From the NCBI RefSeq assembly GCF_022846615.1, contig NZ_AP025637.1, positions 930,001 through 994,000 on the forward strand: a DNA stretch of 64,000 nucleotides, written 5' to 3'. Position 1 is the stretch's first letter. Each line of letters opens with the position of its first letter. Shown piece after piece: positions 1-8,000 of the stretch. This stretch comes from Roseomonas fluvialis (lineage in GTDB: Bacteria > Pseudomonadota > Alphaproteobacteria > Acetobacterales > Acetobacteraceae). Both the position numbers and the translations under genes were made by a program. Under the pieces are notes generated by a model, which was given only the letters and a program-made list of their open reading frames with translations, was not told where the DNA came from and made no database searches.

Positions 1-1
1 C

Positions 2-679
2 GCCTCCTGGGCGACCGACCTGTCCATGGGCATCATCCGCGTGACCATGGAACATGGCGTGATGGCCTACGGGAACGCCAAGGCCCGCGCCAATGCCTGG
101 AACCTGCCCGACCCGATCCCGGTGCACCGCGAACCGATCTACACGCCGCGCACCGATCTGATCGCGCAGTACCCGACGCTGCCGGACCGGCGCGCCTTCC
201 GCCTGCCGCATCTGGGGCAGTCGGTGCAGAACCGCGCGAAGGATCTCGCGCCGAACTTCCCCATCATCCTGTCCTCGGGTCGCCTGGTGGAATACGAGGG
301 CGGCGGCGAGGAGACGCGGTCGAACAAGTGGCTGGCCGAGCTCCAGCAGGACATGTTCGTCGAGATCAACCCCGAGGATGCCGGCCCGCGCAATATCCGC
401 GACGGCGCCTGGGTGCTGGTGAACGGCCCCGAGATGCCGCAGGGCAAGGCCGTGCGCGTGAAGGCGATGGTGACCGAGCGCGTCGGCAAGGGGGTCGCCT
501 GGATGCCCTTCCACTTCGCCGGCTGGTTCATGCAGGAGGACCAGCGCAGCAAATACCCGCAGGGCACCGACCCGATCGTGTTGGGTGAATCGGTGAATGC
601 GATCACGACCTATGGCTACGACCCGGTGACCTTCATGCAGGAAACCAAGGTCACGCTCTGTCAGATCCGCGCGGCTTAA
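2..679 (+). CDS. fdhA: Formate dehydrogenase catalytic (alpha) subunit, C-terminal part
   Basis: This is the 3' end of a molybdopterin oxidoreductase; the reading frame is open from the window edge, so the N-terminal Fe-S and catalytic selenocysteine/cysteine regions lie outside. The visible 225 residues match the C-terminal molydopterin-dinucleotide-binding domain of formate dehydrogenase: an ANAWNLPDP segment, a section ending in ILSSGRLVEYEGGGEETRSN, then GAWVLVNGPE (the beta-barrel cofactor-binding fold) and a family-typical end, TYGYDPVTFMQETK. The family oxidises formate to CO2 at a Mo or W bis-MGD centre. The Fe-S and cytochrome b subunits follow directly, which supports a membrane-bound respiratory enzyme. 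The partner genes resemble the FDH3 type more than FdnGHI, because the Fe-S subunit is short. The exact subtype is inferred. Confidence 0.88.
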   Translation, partial: ASWATDLSMGIIRVTMEHGVMAYGNAKARANAWNLPDPIPVHREPIYTPRTDLIAQYPTLPDRRAFRLPHLGQSVQNRAKDLAPNFPIILSSGRLVEYEGGGEETRSNKWLAELQQDMFVEINPEDAGPRNIRDGAWVLVNGPEMPQGKAVRVKAMVTERVGKGVAWMPFHFAGWFMQEDQRSKYPQGTDPIVLGESVNAITTYGYDPVTFMQETKVTLCQIRAA

Positions 680-694
680 GGGGGAGCAAGAACC

Positions 695-1291
695 ATGGCC
701 CGCATGAAGTTCCTTCTCGACGCCGAGCGCTGCATCGAATGCAACGCCTGCGTCACTGCGTGCAAGAACGAGCACGAGGTGCCCTGGGGCATCAACCGCC
801 GCCGCGTCGTCACCATCAATGACGGCAAGCCGGGCGAGCGCTCGATCTCGATGGCCTGCATGCACTGCACGGATGCGCCCTGCGCCGCCGTGTGTCCCGT
901 CAGTTGTTTCTACACCACGGCGGATGCCGTGGTGCTGCACGACAAGGACCTGTGCATCGGCTGCGGCTATTGCTTCTACGCCTGCCCCTTCGGCGCGCCG
1001 CAGTATCCGCGCGTCGGCAACTTCGGCAGCCGCGGCAAGATGGACAAGTGCACCTACTGCGCCGGCGGCCCGCAGGCCGACAACACCCAGGCCGAATACA
1101 TCCAGTACGGGTCGAACCGACTGGCCGAGGGCAGCCTGCCGCTGTGTGCCGAGATGTGCAGCACGAAGGCGCTGCTCGCCGGCGACGGCCAGGTGATCGC
1201 GCAGATCTACCGCGAGCGCGTGCAGCGGCGCGGCTACGGCTCCGGCGCCTGGGGCTGGCGCACCGCGTACCGCGAGACGGTGGCGATCTGA
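695..1291 (+). CDS. fdhB: Formate dehydrogenase iron-sulfur (beta) subunit, FDH3-like
   Basis: A 198-residue ferredoxin-like electron-transfer subunit. Four cysteine clusters are visible: CIECNACVTAC near residue 14, CMHCTDAPCAAVCP near 52, CIGCGYCFYACP near 87, and a CTYC...CAEMC pair near 111-150. That is enough for four [4Fe-4S] clusters, as in formate dehydrogenase and DMSO reductase beta subunits. The chain lacks the C-terminal transmembrane helix of FdnH and has the shorter length of FDH3 beta subunits. It starts 15 bases after the catalytic subunit, behind a GGGGAG ribosome-binding site, and its TGA overlaps the ATG of the cytochrome b gene by one base. Its likely role is to pass electrons from the Mo site to haem b. 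Confidence 0.9.
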   Translation: MARMKFLLDAERCIECNACVTACKNEHEVPWGINRRRVVTINDGKPGERSISMACMHCTDAPCAAVCPVSCFYTTADAVVLHDKDLCIGCGYCFYACPFGAPQYPRVGNFGSRGKMDKCTYCAGGPQADNTQAEYIQYGSNRLAEGSLPLCAEMCSTKALLAGDGQVIAQIYRERVQRRGYGSGAWGWRTAYRETVAI

Positions 1292-2307
1292 TGCGCGCAC
1301 TGGTCCTCGCCCTCGCGCTGCTGGTGGCCATGCCTGTGGCTGGCCACGCGCAGACCAACCCGAATGTCAGCGGCACGCCGACCAATCCGACGTCGATGCT
1401 GCCCCCCGTGGCCGATGAGCTCGAGGTGCTGAAGGCGCTGCAGGGCGGGCGCGTTGCCGGGCGCATCTCCATCCCGGACCAGCAGGCAGCCAGCCTGATC
1501 CAGCCCGGCGGGCGGTCCTGGCGTGACTTCCACAACGTGACGCTCGCCTGGGTCGGCGGCATCGCGGTGCTTGGCATGCTGAGCCTGCTGGTGGTGTTCC
1601 GGATGATGAAGGGGCGCATCCCGGTCGAGGGCGGCCTCGCCGGGCGCACCATCCAGCGCTTCAACGGGCTCGAGCGTGCGAACCACTGGATGGTGGCGTC
1701 GACCTTCATCATCCTGGCGCTGTCGGGGCTGAACCTGACCTTCGGGCGGCACGTGCTGCTGCCGGTGGTGGGGCCCGAGGCCTTCACCGCGATCAGCCAG
1801 TGGGGCAAGTACGCCCACAACTTCCTGGCCTTCCCGTTCACGCTCGGCATCGTCGTGATGCTGCTGCTCTGGGTGAAGGACAACATCCCGAACGGGCGCG
1901 ACGTGAAGTGGCTCACCTCGGGCGGCGGGCTGGTCGGTGACGGGCATCCGGACAGCGAACGGTTCAACGCCGGGCAGAAGGGTATCTTCTGGATCACGGT
2001 GCTGGGCGGCGCGGCCGTGGCCGTGACCGGCTACATGCTGGTGTTCCCGTTCTTCTTCACCGACATCGCGGGCATGCAGCTCAGCCACATCATCCACAGC
2101 ATCGTCTCGGTGCTGATGATCGCGGTGATGCTGGCGCATATCTACATCGGGTCGATCGGCATGGAGGGCGCGTCCGACGCCATGACGACCGGCCAGGTGG
2201 ACCTGAACTGGGCCAAGCAGCACCACAACCTGTGGGTCGAGAAGGAAATGGCGAAGGGTCGCGGCGCCACGCCGCCCGCCGGCGCACAGGCTGCCGGCGG
2301 CGATTGA
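1291..2307 (+). CDS. fdhC: Formate dehydrogenase cytochrome b (gamma) subunit
   Basis: A 338-residue membrane subunit. It begins with a cleavable signal peptide (MRALVLALALLVAMPVAGHA) and a periplasmic linker, followed by about four membrane helices: around residues 85-105, in the FNGLERANHW helix near 125-150, near 175-195, and near 230-280. Histidines typical of the two b haems of FdnI/FdoI-like proteins are present in ERANHW, YAHNF and HIIHS...HIY. The ATG overlaps the stop of the Fe-S subunit, so an in-frame upstream extension is not used. The protein would anchor the enzyme and reduce quinone. The N-terminal extension with a signal peptide is usual for FDH3-type gamma subunits. Confidence 0.88.
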   Translation: MRALVLALALLVAMPVAGHAQTNPNVSGTPTNPTSMLPPVADELEVLKALQGGRVAGRISIPDQQAASLIQPGGRSWRDFHNVTLAWVGGIAVLGMLSLLVVFRMMKGRIPVEGGLAGRTIQRFNGLERANHWMVASTFIILALSGLNLTFGRHVLLPVVGPEAFTAISQWGKYAHNFLAFPFTLGIVVMLLLWVKDNIPNGRDVKWLTSGGGLVGDGHPDSERFNAGQKGIFWITVLGGAAVAVTGYMLVFPFFFTDIAGMQLSHIIHSIVSVLMIAVMLAHIYIGSIGMEGASDAMTTGQVDLNWAKQHHNLWVEKEMAKGRGATPPAGAQAAGGD

Positions 2308-2375
2308 CCGCGCCCGCACCGGACCGCATGACGGGCGCGCGGCGGGAGCCGGGCGCCCGTTCCGCTTTGTCGGGG

Positions 2376-2906
2376 ATGAACGACGTGACGCGCATCATCG
2401 GCCTGGCCGGCTGGTCCGGCGCGGGCAAGACCACGCTGATGGTGAAGCTGCTGCCGGCGCTGATCGCGTGGGGTGTGCGGGTCTCCACGCTGAAGCACGC
2501 GCATCACCGCTTCGATGTCGATGTGCCGGGCAAGGATTCGTTTGAACATCGCCGGGCCGGCGCGTCGCAGGTGATGGTGGCGTCCGGCGTGCGCTGGGCG
2601 CTGATGACGGAACTGCGCACCGCACGCGAACCGGCGCTGCCCGAACTGCTCGCGCGCATGGATCCGGTCGACCTGGTGATCGTCGAGGGCTTCAAGCGCG
2701 ACGCGCACCCGAAGATCGAGGTGCACCGCGCCGCCAACGGCAAGCCGTGGATGCATCCGGAGATGCCGGGCATCGTGGCCGTCGCGTCCGACATCGCGCC
2801 GCCCTACGACCTGCCGCGCGCGGGCCTCGATGATGTCGCGGCGATCGCCGAACTCGTGCTGGCCCATGCCGCGCCCGTCGACACCATCGCCTGGCAGGGG
2901 GGCTGA
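2376..2906 (+). CDS. mobB: Molybdopterin-guanine dinucleotide biosynthesis protein MobB
   Basis: A 176-residue P-loop GTPase that assists MobA in attaching GMP to molybdopterin. The Walker A motif GWSGAGKTTLM lies near residues 9-19, STLKHAHH and the DVDVPGKDS segment follow, and the IVEGFKRDAHPKIEVHR motif near 101 is diagnostic of MobB. I chose the ATG that gives the family's usual length; an in-frame ATG at 2328 would add 16 unsupported residues. It sits 68 bases after the cytochrome b gene and is immediately followed by moeA (adjacent codons). The placement is consistent with supplying cofactor to the upstream dehydrogenase. Confidence 0.9.
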   Translation: MNDVTRIIGLAGWSGAGKTTLMVKLLPALIAWGVRVSTLKHAHHRFDVDVPGKDSFEHRRAGASQVMVASGVRWALMTELRTAREPALPELLARMDPVDLVIVEGFKRDAHPKIEVHRAANGKPWMHPEMPGIVAVASDIAPPYDLPRAGLDDVAAIAELVLAHAAPVDTIAWQGG

Positions 2907-4184
2907 ATGGCGCAGCTCAGCGACGACTGCTTCGCCTTCGGCGGCGCGCTGATGTCGGTGGAGGACGCGCAGGCGTTGATCGCCGCGCGCGTGCCCGCCG
3001 CCACCGGCGAGGACATCGTGCCGCTCGCGGCGGCGCGCGGCCGCGTGCTGGCGCGGGACCTGGTTGCGCCGATCCCACTGCCGCCCTTCTTCAACGCTGC
3101 GGTGGATGGCTGGGCCTTCCGCCATTCGGACCTCGACGCCGGCGCGCCGACGCGGCTGCGCGAAACCGGGCGCGTGCCGGCCGGTCACGCCGCCGCGCTG
3201 CCGGTCGGTGGGCAGGAGGCGCTGCGCGTCTTCACGGGCGCGCCGATGCCCCCGGGCACCGATACCTGCGTCATGCAGGAGGACGTGCAGCGCGACGGCG
3301 ACACTGTGCTGGTGCCGCCGGGCCTGAAGCGCGGCGCCAATGCGCGCCCGGCGGGCGAGGACGTGGCGCTGGGCAGCACGGCGCTGGCTGCGGGGCGTGT
3401 GCTCGGGCCGGCGGAGATCGGGCTGGCGGCGGCGTTGGGTCAGGCGCGCCTGGCGGTGCGGCCGCTGCCGCGTGTCGGTGTCTTCTCGACCGGCGACGAA
3501 CTCGCGCCACCCGGCGCGCCGCTGCGCGCGGCGCAGACGCATGACAGCAACCGCTTCACCCTGCTCGCGATGCTGGCAGGCCTGCCTTGCGTCGCCAGCG
3601 ACCTCGGCATCCTGCCAGATGATGCGGTGCGCACCGCGGCCGCGCTGGCGGAGGCCGCGCGCGATCACGACCTGCTGCTGACCAGCGGCGGGGTTTCGAC
3701 CGGCGAGGAGGACCATGTCCGTGCCGCGATCGAGGCCGGCGGATCGCTCGTGTTCTGGCGGCTCGCGGTGAAGCCCGGACGGCCGGCGGCAATGGGCGTC
3801 CTGCCGAAGGCAGGCGGGGATTTTCGTGCCGGCGGGACGCCGGTGGTCGGCCTGCCGGGCAATCCCGTCGCGGCCGTCGTGTGCTTCCTGCACCTGGCGC
3901 GGCCGCTGCTGCTGCGGCTTGCTGGCGCGGCGGACCGGCCGCTGCCGCGCTATGGCGCGGTGGCGGGCTTCGACTACCGCAAGAAGGCCGGGCGGCGGGA
4001 ATATGTGCGCGTCACGCTGCGCACCGAGGGCGGCGCGACGCGCGCGGAAAAATTTCCGCGCGAGGGGGCGGGGCTGCTGTCCTCCCTCACGCAATCCGAC
4101 GGCTTCGCGGAATTGCCGGAGGAGGTCACGCGCGTGGCACCCGGCGATGCGGTCACGGTGCTGCCCTTCGCGGGCATGTTGTAG
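2907..4184 (+). CDS. moeA: Molybdopterin molybdenumtransferase MoeA
   Basis: A 425-residue protein that inserts molybdate into adenylylated molybdopterin. Family motifs are visible in order: an N-terminal SVEDAQALI segment, PLPPFFNAAVDGWAFR (the conserved P-x-x-x-x-x-x-M/V-D-G-x-A region), TGAPMPPGTD, VFSTGDEL near residue 194, TSGGVSTGEEDHV near 260, and GLPGNPVAAVVCF near 316. The C-terminal domain IV ends in TVLPF. The ATG directly abuts the mobB stop, indicating co-translation. The stop overlaps the GTG of the next small gene. Length and motifs are normal. Confidence 0.93.
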   Translation: MAQLSDDCFAFGGALMSVEDAQALIAARVPAATGEDIVPLAAARGRVLARDLVAPIPLPPFFNAAVDGWAFRHSDLDAGAPTRLRETGRVPAGHAAALPVGGQEALRVFTGAPMPPGTDTCVMQEDVQRDGDTVLVPPGLKRGANARPAGEDVALGSTALAAGRVLGPAEIGLAAALGQARLAVRPLPRVGVFSTGDELAPPGAPLRAAQTHDSNRFTLLAMLAGLPCVASDLGILPDDAVRTAAALAEAARDHDLLLTSGGVSTGEEDHVRAAIEAGGSLVFWRLAVKPGRPAAMGVLPKAGGDFRAGGTPVVGLPGNPVAAVVCFLHLARPLLLRLAGAADRPLPRYGAVAGFDYRKKAGRREYVRVTLRTEGGATRAEKFPREGAGLLSSLTQSDGFAELPEEVTRVAPGDAVTVLPFAGML

Positions 4185-4531
4185 TGGACGGCGCCGCGGC
4201 GGGGCTGGTGCTGTGCCTGTTCGGCGCGGTGCTGGCGCGGCGCGACCTGCGCGGCATCGTCCGGCGCCTGACCTGGCGCCGCGCCATGGCGACCATTCGC
4301 TTCGAGCCGGGCCCGTCCTGGCGCATCGATTACATGCTGGCGGACGGCGTGCCGGTCAGCGTCGTGACGCGCGACCTCCGCCTGCTGGCACGGCGCGAGG
4401 GCGATGGGCCGGTGACGCTGCTGGTGGACCCGCGCGCGCCGGGACGGGTGGACCTGCCGGGACGGCCTGGGCTTGGCCTGGCCTGCGGGGCGTGGCTGGT
4501 GGGGCTCGGCCTGGTCGCGCTGCTGCGATAG
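4184..4531 (+). CDS. Small membrane protein, DUF3592-like
   Basis: A 115-residue protein of unknown function. It has an N-terminal hydrophobic segment (AAGLVLCLFGAVLA), a central soluble part and a C-terminal membrane helix (LGLACGAWLVGLGLVALL). The LLVDPRAPGRVDLPG segment just before the last helix resembles the VYVDPxxPxxA motif of DUF3592 proteins, an impression that needs a profile search. The GTG start at 4184 overlaps the moeA TAG, suggesting translational coupling. Upstream in-frame codons lie inside moeA and are unlikely to be used. It is the last gene of the forward formate dehydrogenase/Mo-cofactor run and converges on the Ntn hydrolase. Confidence 0.6.
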   Translation: MDGAAAGLVLCLFGAVLARRDLRGIVRRLTWRRAMATIRFEPGPSWRIDYMLADGVPVSVVTRDLRLLARREGDGPVTLLVDPRAPGRVDLPGRPGLGLACGAWLVGLGLVALLR

Positions 4532-4623
4532 GTCCCGCGCGAGTGCGTGCCGGCCCCGCACGTGGTGGCCGCCGTCGCATGTTCGGCCATTGCTGCGCGG
4601 GCAGGGCGGCCCTTGGCGCGGTG

Positions 4624-5667
4624 TCAGGCGGGTTCGACGACGCGATCGGCGATCGTCAGCGGCTCGCTCACGCGCCGCTCACCCTCGTGCGCGACCAGTT
4701 CGACGCGGCCCTCGGCCGGGCGCAACACCGCCGCCAGCCGCGTGCCGTGGTTCAGCAGCGGCGGCTCCAGCCAGGCGAAGCCGTCGGGCACCGTCCCCTG
4801 GGCGACCAGCGCTGCCATGCGTTCGGCGCGCGGTGCGCTTTCGATCCACCGAGGCGCCCCCGGCAGGTCCACCGACTGCCAGTGGTTCGCGGCCGCCAGC
4901 CCCGGGCCGTGGCGGACCGCGGTCTGGTCGCGTGCGCGCTCGATCACGGCGGCCTGGCCGGGCTGCGTGCCCGCCAGCGTGAAGGTCACCGCGGCGGCCA
5001 GCGGCGTGTCGCGCAACATCGCCAGCGCGGTCGCGTAATCCGGTGCGGTGTCGCAGGCGATGCGCAGCAGGTGGGCCGGCGGCAGCGCGCGGCGGCGCCA
5101 CGTGGCAGGGCGCGAGGCCGCCCAATCCGCCAGCAGCCCCGCCTTGCGGAACCCGTGCCGGCGCGCTGCCGCACCCGCGCGCGTCAGTGGCAGCGGCGGC
5201 TGGTTGATGGCGATGGCGAAGCGCCCGGGCGCAAAGCCAGTGATCGCCCCCGCCAGGCCAGGCCAGCCGATGTTGAGCCAATGGCCCGCGGGGCCGGACT
5301 GGCGGATGACGCAGAGCGTCTCCCCCAGCCCCGCCAGGTTGCCCCAGTCGAGCACGCGCAGCAGCGTCGGGGCCGGCGCGTCCAGCACGCCGCAGGTGCA
5401 GCCCCATTCGAAGGAGAGGTTCAGCAGGTAGGCGCCCGGCCCGCCGATACTGGCAGCGACGGCGGCGACCTCCTTGGCCAGGGGCGAGGCATTCCGCGCG
5501 AGCCATCGGCGCGACAGCGCATCGCCCAGCGAGAGCCCGACGGCGCCGTATTGCCGCCGCGCGGCCTGCAGGATTGCGGCGGTGTCCTCCGCCTGCGCCA
5601 CGGCGGCGAAGGCGGCTGGGTGCTCCGCACGGCGCGCATCCACCAGCGGGATGCGCCGCAGCGCCAT
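4624..5667 (-). CDS. Ntn-hydrolase of the C45 / acid ceramidase-like type
   Basis: A 347-residue protein with no signal peptide. The centre of the N-terminal half contains the WGCTCGVLD segment (Cys90, Cys92) followed by LLRVLDWGN (Arg104, Asp107). This matches the nucleophile Cys-Thr-x plus the R-N/V-L-D-W pattern of linear amide C-N hydrolases such as N-acylethanolamine acid amidase, acid ceramidase and penicillin acyltransferase-like proteins. These are autoprocessed enzymes in which the Cys becomes the N-terminal nucleophile. The later IAINQPP and NHWQS segments also fit. It is the last gene of a reverse-strand run with mobA and a 41-residue peptide gene, 8 bases downstream of the latter. 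The substrate is unknown. Confidence 0.65.
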   Translation of the reverse strand: MALRRIPLVDARRAEHPAAFAAVAQAEDTAAILQAARRQYGAVGLSLGDALSRRWLARNASPLAKEVAAVAASIGGPGAYLLNLSFEWGCTCGVLDAPAPTLLRVLDWGNLAGLGETLCVIRQSGPAGHWLNIGWPGLAGAITGFAPGRFAIAINQPPLPLTRAGAAARRHGFRKAGLLADWAASRPATWRRRALPPAHLLRIACDTAPDYATALAMLRDTPLAAAVTFTLAGTQPGQAAVIERARDQTAVRHGPGLAAANHWQSVDLPGAPRWIESAPRAERMAALVAQGTVPDGFAWLEPPLLNHGTRLAAVLRPAEGRVELVAHEGERRVSEPLTIADRVVEPA

Positions 5668-5675
5668 GCTAGGGG

Positions 5676-5801
5676 CTACAGGCGCGCGCCAGTCGTGGTG
5701 AAGGCGGTCTCGGCGGTGCGCTGCACCTTGCTGTCGAGCACCAGGGCGGCGCCGCTGGCGATGGCAACGGCGATGATGATGCCGGCGAAAATGGCCTTCA
5801 T
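5676..5801 (-). CDS. 41-residue single-span membrane peptide
   Basis: This small ORF encodes 41 residues: a hydrophobic helix (AIFAGIIIAVAIASGAALVL) and a short polar tail with SKVQRTAETAFTTTG. A GGGAG ribosome-binding site lies 9 bases before the ATG. The gene begins 20 bases after the mobA stop and ends 8 bases before the Ntn hydrolase, so it fits an operon. From memory, similar short proteins with the xKVQRTAxxAFTTTGxRL tail occur as conserved hypotheticals in Rhodospirillales. The predicted topology is N-in with the tail in the periplasm. No function is known. Confidence 0.7.
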   Translation of the reverse strand: MKAIFAGIIIAVAIASGAALVLDSKVQRTAETAFTTTGARL

Positions 5802-5821
5802 GCGTGCGAGCTCCCTCAGCT

Positions 5822-6472
5822 TTACCTTGCCTTGTCTATGGCGTTCGGCGGGGTGGTTTGCAACAGCGGCAGCAGGGTTTCCGCGGTGGCGAGGTCCTCG
5901 GGCGCATTGGCGTTGAAGAAGGGATCGACGGGCTGGTCGGGCCAGGTGGCCTCCGCGCAGCCATGCCGCGCCGTCCAGCGGTCGATCTTGCGTTCGCCGG
6001 CCAGCAGTGCGGCGCGCAGGTCCTCGCGCAGGGCCACGGGCCACAGCCCGATCGGCGGGTGCGCGTGCCCCCCGGACCGGGCGCAGGCCAACGGAACGCC
6101 GCGTGTCGCGCGCGCGGCGTGCAGGCGCGCCGCCAGGTCCATCGGGATGAAGGGGGAATCGCCCGGTACCGACACCACCCAGGGCAGGTCCGGCCGGTCC
6201 GTCGCGGCCCAGTCCAACGCCGCGAGGATGCCGGCGAGCGGGCCCGGATGGTCGGGCAGCCCATCCGCGACGACCGGCAGCCCATGGACGGCGAAGCGCG
6301 CCGGGTCGCCATTCGCGTTGATGGTGCACGCGGCGACCTGTGGCGCGAGGCGTGCCAGCACATGGTCCAGCATCGGCACGCCGCCGAGCAGCCGTAGCGG
6401 TTTGTCGCCGCCGCCCATCCGCCGCGCCAGGCCGCCGGCCAGCACCACGCCGAGCGTGTCAGCCCTCGTCAT
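5822..6472 (-). CDS. mobA: Molybdenum cofactor guanylyltransferase MobA
   Basis: A 216-residue nucleotidyltransferase that joins GMP to Mo-molybdopterin to form MGD, the cofactor form used by formate dehydrogenase. The N-terminal signature [18 protein letters not shown] (residues about 8-25) gives the GTP-binding loop. [12 protein letters not shown] near residue 92 carries the metal-binding Asp, and [14 protein letters not shown] closes the protein as in the family. The ATG lies 14 bases inside the end of fdhD, so the two genes overlap and are probably co-translated; longer upstream starts would run deep into fdhD. Length is normal for MobA. Confidence 0.92.
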   Translation of the reverse strand: MTRADTLGVVLAGGLARRMGGGDKPLRLLGGVPMLDHVLARLAPQVAACTINANGDPARFAVHGLPVVADGLPDHPGPLAGILAALDWAATDRPDLPWVVSVPGDSPFIPMDLAARLHAARATRGVPLACARSGGHAHPPIGLWPVALREDLRAALLAGERKIDRWTARHGCAEATWPDQPVDPFFNANAPEDLATAETLLPLLQTTPPNAIDKAR

Positions 6473-7349
6473 TCGCCATCGCCTCGGCGCTGTTCTTGCG
6501 CCAGTGCTTCGCGGATTCCTCCGGCACGTAGGCCAGGTCGGCGTCGAAGACGATGCGGTCCTGCCCGGCAAGTGCCACGAAGCGCTTGCCCTTGCAGCGG
6601 CCGATCAGCGTGAGGCCGGCTTCACGCGCGAGTTCCACGCCCCAGGCGGTGAAGCCGGATCGCGAGACCAGGATCGGAATGGCCATGCGCACGGTCTTGA
6701 TGACCATCTCCGAGGTCAGGCGGCCCGTCGTGTAGAAGATCTTGTCGTCGGGGGTTTCGCGCTCGCGGAACATCCAGCCGGCGATCTTGTCCACCGCGTT
6801 GTGGCGGCCGACATCCTCCATGTAGACGATCGGCTCGTCGCGCACGCACAGCGCGCAGCCGTGGATGGCGCCAGCTTCCAGGTAGAGCGTCGGCAGCGTG
6901 TTGATCCGGTGCAGCAGGCGGTACAGCCACGACGTGCGCAGCTCGGTCTTCGCGAGGCGCACCTGCGCGAAGCCGTCCATCAAATCACCGAAGGCGGTGC
7001 CCTGCGCGCAGCCGGAGGTGAGCGTCTTCTTGCGCAGCTTCTCCTCGAAATCGGTGCGCTCGGGCGTGCGGACGATGACCACGCCGAGGTCGTCGTCGTA
7101 GTCCACGCCGGTCACCACGGCGTCCGGCTTCAGCATGCCCTGGTTCAGCAGGTAGCCGAGGGCAAGGTCCTCCGGGCGATCGAGGATGGTCATCATCGTC
7201 ACGATCTCCTGCCCGTTCAGATACAGGGTGAGCGGGCGTTCGACGGTGACGGAGGTCTCGATCGGCTGGCCGGTGTGGTCGATGCCGGCGACGCGACGCG
7301 TCAGGCGCGGGTCGGTGGGGTCGGGCTGGACGCGGAGCGGCTGTTCCAT
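6459..7349 (-). CDS. fdhD: Formate dehydrogenase accessory sulfurtransferase FdhD
   Basis: A 296-residue protein that transfers sulfur from a cysteine desulfurase to the Mo-bisMGD cofactor before insertion into formate dehydrogenase. Typical segments are [50 protein letters not shown] (the strongest FdhD signature), [22 protein letters not shown] and the closing [13 protein letters not shown]. Only one cysteine is present where E. coli FdhD has CxxC; the retained residue corresponds to the essential first Cys. The start chosen is the ATG at 7349 rather than the GTG 33 bases upstream. It overlaps mobA and lies 45 bases after the C39-like gene. Confidence 0.92.
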   Translation of the reverse strand: MEQPLRVQPDPTDPRLTRRVAGIDHTGQPIETSVTVERPLTLYLNGQEIVTMMTILDRPEDLALGYLLNQGMLKPDAVVTGVDYDDDLGVVIVRTPERTDFEEKLRKKTLTSGCAQGTAFGDLMDGFAQVRLAKTELRTSWLYRLLHRINTLPTLYLEAGAIHGCALCVRDEPIVYMEDVGRHNAVDKIAGWMFRERETPDDKIFYTTGRLTSEMVIKTVRMAIPILVSRSGFTAWGVELAREAGLTLIGRCKGKRFVALAGQDRIVFDADLAYVPEESAKHWRKNSAEAMANDEG

Positions 7350-7394
7350 GGGCGGGAGATGGGGGAAACGGCTGGCCCGCACAAGCGGGGCGGA

Positions 7395-8000
7395 TCAGGC
7401 GCGCGGCAGCAGGATCCCGCGCCCGGCATAGAAGCGCGCAAAGCGTTCCAGCGGTACGCGCGCATCGTGCTGCGATGCGGCGGTGTCGCCGGAGGGGTTG
7501 TGCAACCGCAGCGCCTCGCCCTCGGTGCCGAAGACCAGCACCAGGTGCCCGCCGCGGCCGGGCGGGTCGCGCTCCGGCCAGCGGATCGCCGGATGCACCG
7601 AGGCGATGAACATCCCGCCGTCCGCGACCAACGCCGGGATGTCGCCCGCCGCCACGTCCACGCGCACCTCGGCGGCGATGCCATGCGCCTCGCGCAGCCA
7701 GGCCACGGCGGGCGCGTAGATCAGGCCGCGGATGCCGCCATCGGGCTGCACCACGTAACCTCCGCGCGTGGTCAGTTCGCGCGCCAGGTCGAAGGCGCGC
7801 GGCGGCGTGATGCCGCGCGCCGCCAGCGCCATGCGCAGGCAGGCCACGCCGCACAGATGGTCCGCCCAGCGCGCGTAGTCCGCCGCCCCCGCGGCGCCGG
7901 AGCGAGGCCAGAGCGGATCATCCTCGGCTCGCAGCGCGCCCGACAGGATATCGCCGATGCGCCCGGCCGATTCCCACTGGCCGAAGAACGGCGGGATCAC
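7395..8000 (-). CDS. C39-like cysteine peptidase family protein
   Basis: A 201-residue protein. DHLCGVACLRMAL places a Cys at residue 50 in the CG-x-A-C context typical of C39-like (Peptidase_C39_2) proteins. GRGGHLVLVFG supplies His152 and LHNPSGD supplies Asn168, so a plausible Cys-His-Asn arrangement is present in the right order. The usual upstream oxyanion-hole Gln is not obvious. There is no signal peptide or membrane helix. The GTG start at 8000 overlaps the creatininase stop (GTGA), which implies tight coupling; earlier in-frame starts would lie inside the creatininase gene. A role in cleaving a peptide or amide is possible, but the substrate is unknown. Confidence 0.6.
   Translation of the reverse strand: MIPPFFGQWESAGRIGDILSGALRAEDDPLWPRSGAAGAADYARWADHLCGVACLRMALAARGITPPRAFDLARELTTRGGYVVQPDGGIRGLIYAPAVAWLREAHGIAAEVRVDVAAGDIPALVADGGMFIASVHPAIRWPERDPPGRGGHLVLVFGTEGEALRLHNPSGDTAASQHDARVPLERFARFYAGRGILLPRA

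Noticed and set aside
2142..4094. A long reverse-strand open frame of about 650 codons opposite mobB-moeA
   Set aside because: It is Arg/His/Pro-rich, has no recognisable motif, and lies wholly opposite genes with strong family motifs. Long antisense frames are expected in such GC-rich coding DNA.
4624..5667. Reading the Ntn-type gene as choloylglycine hydrolase
   Set aside because: That family has its nucleophile Cys at residue 2 and a different motif around it. The internal CTC...RVLDW pattern fits the C45/acid ceramidase-type better.
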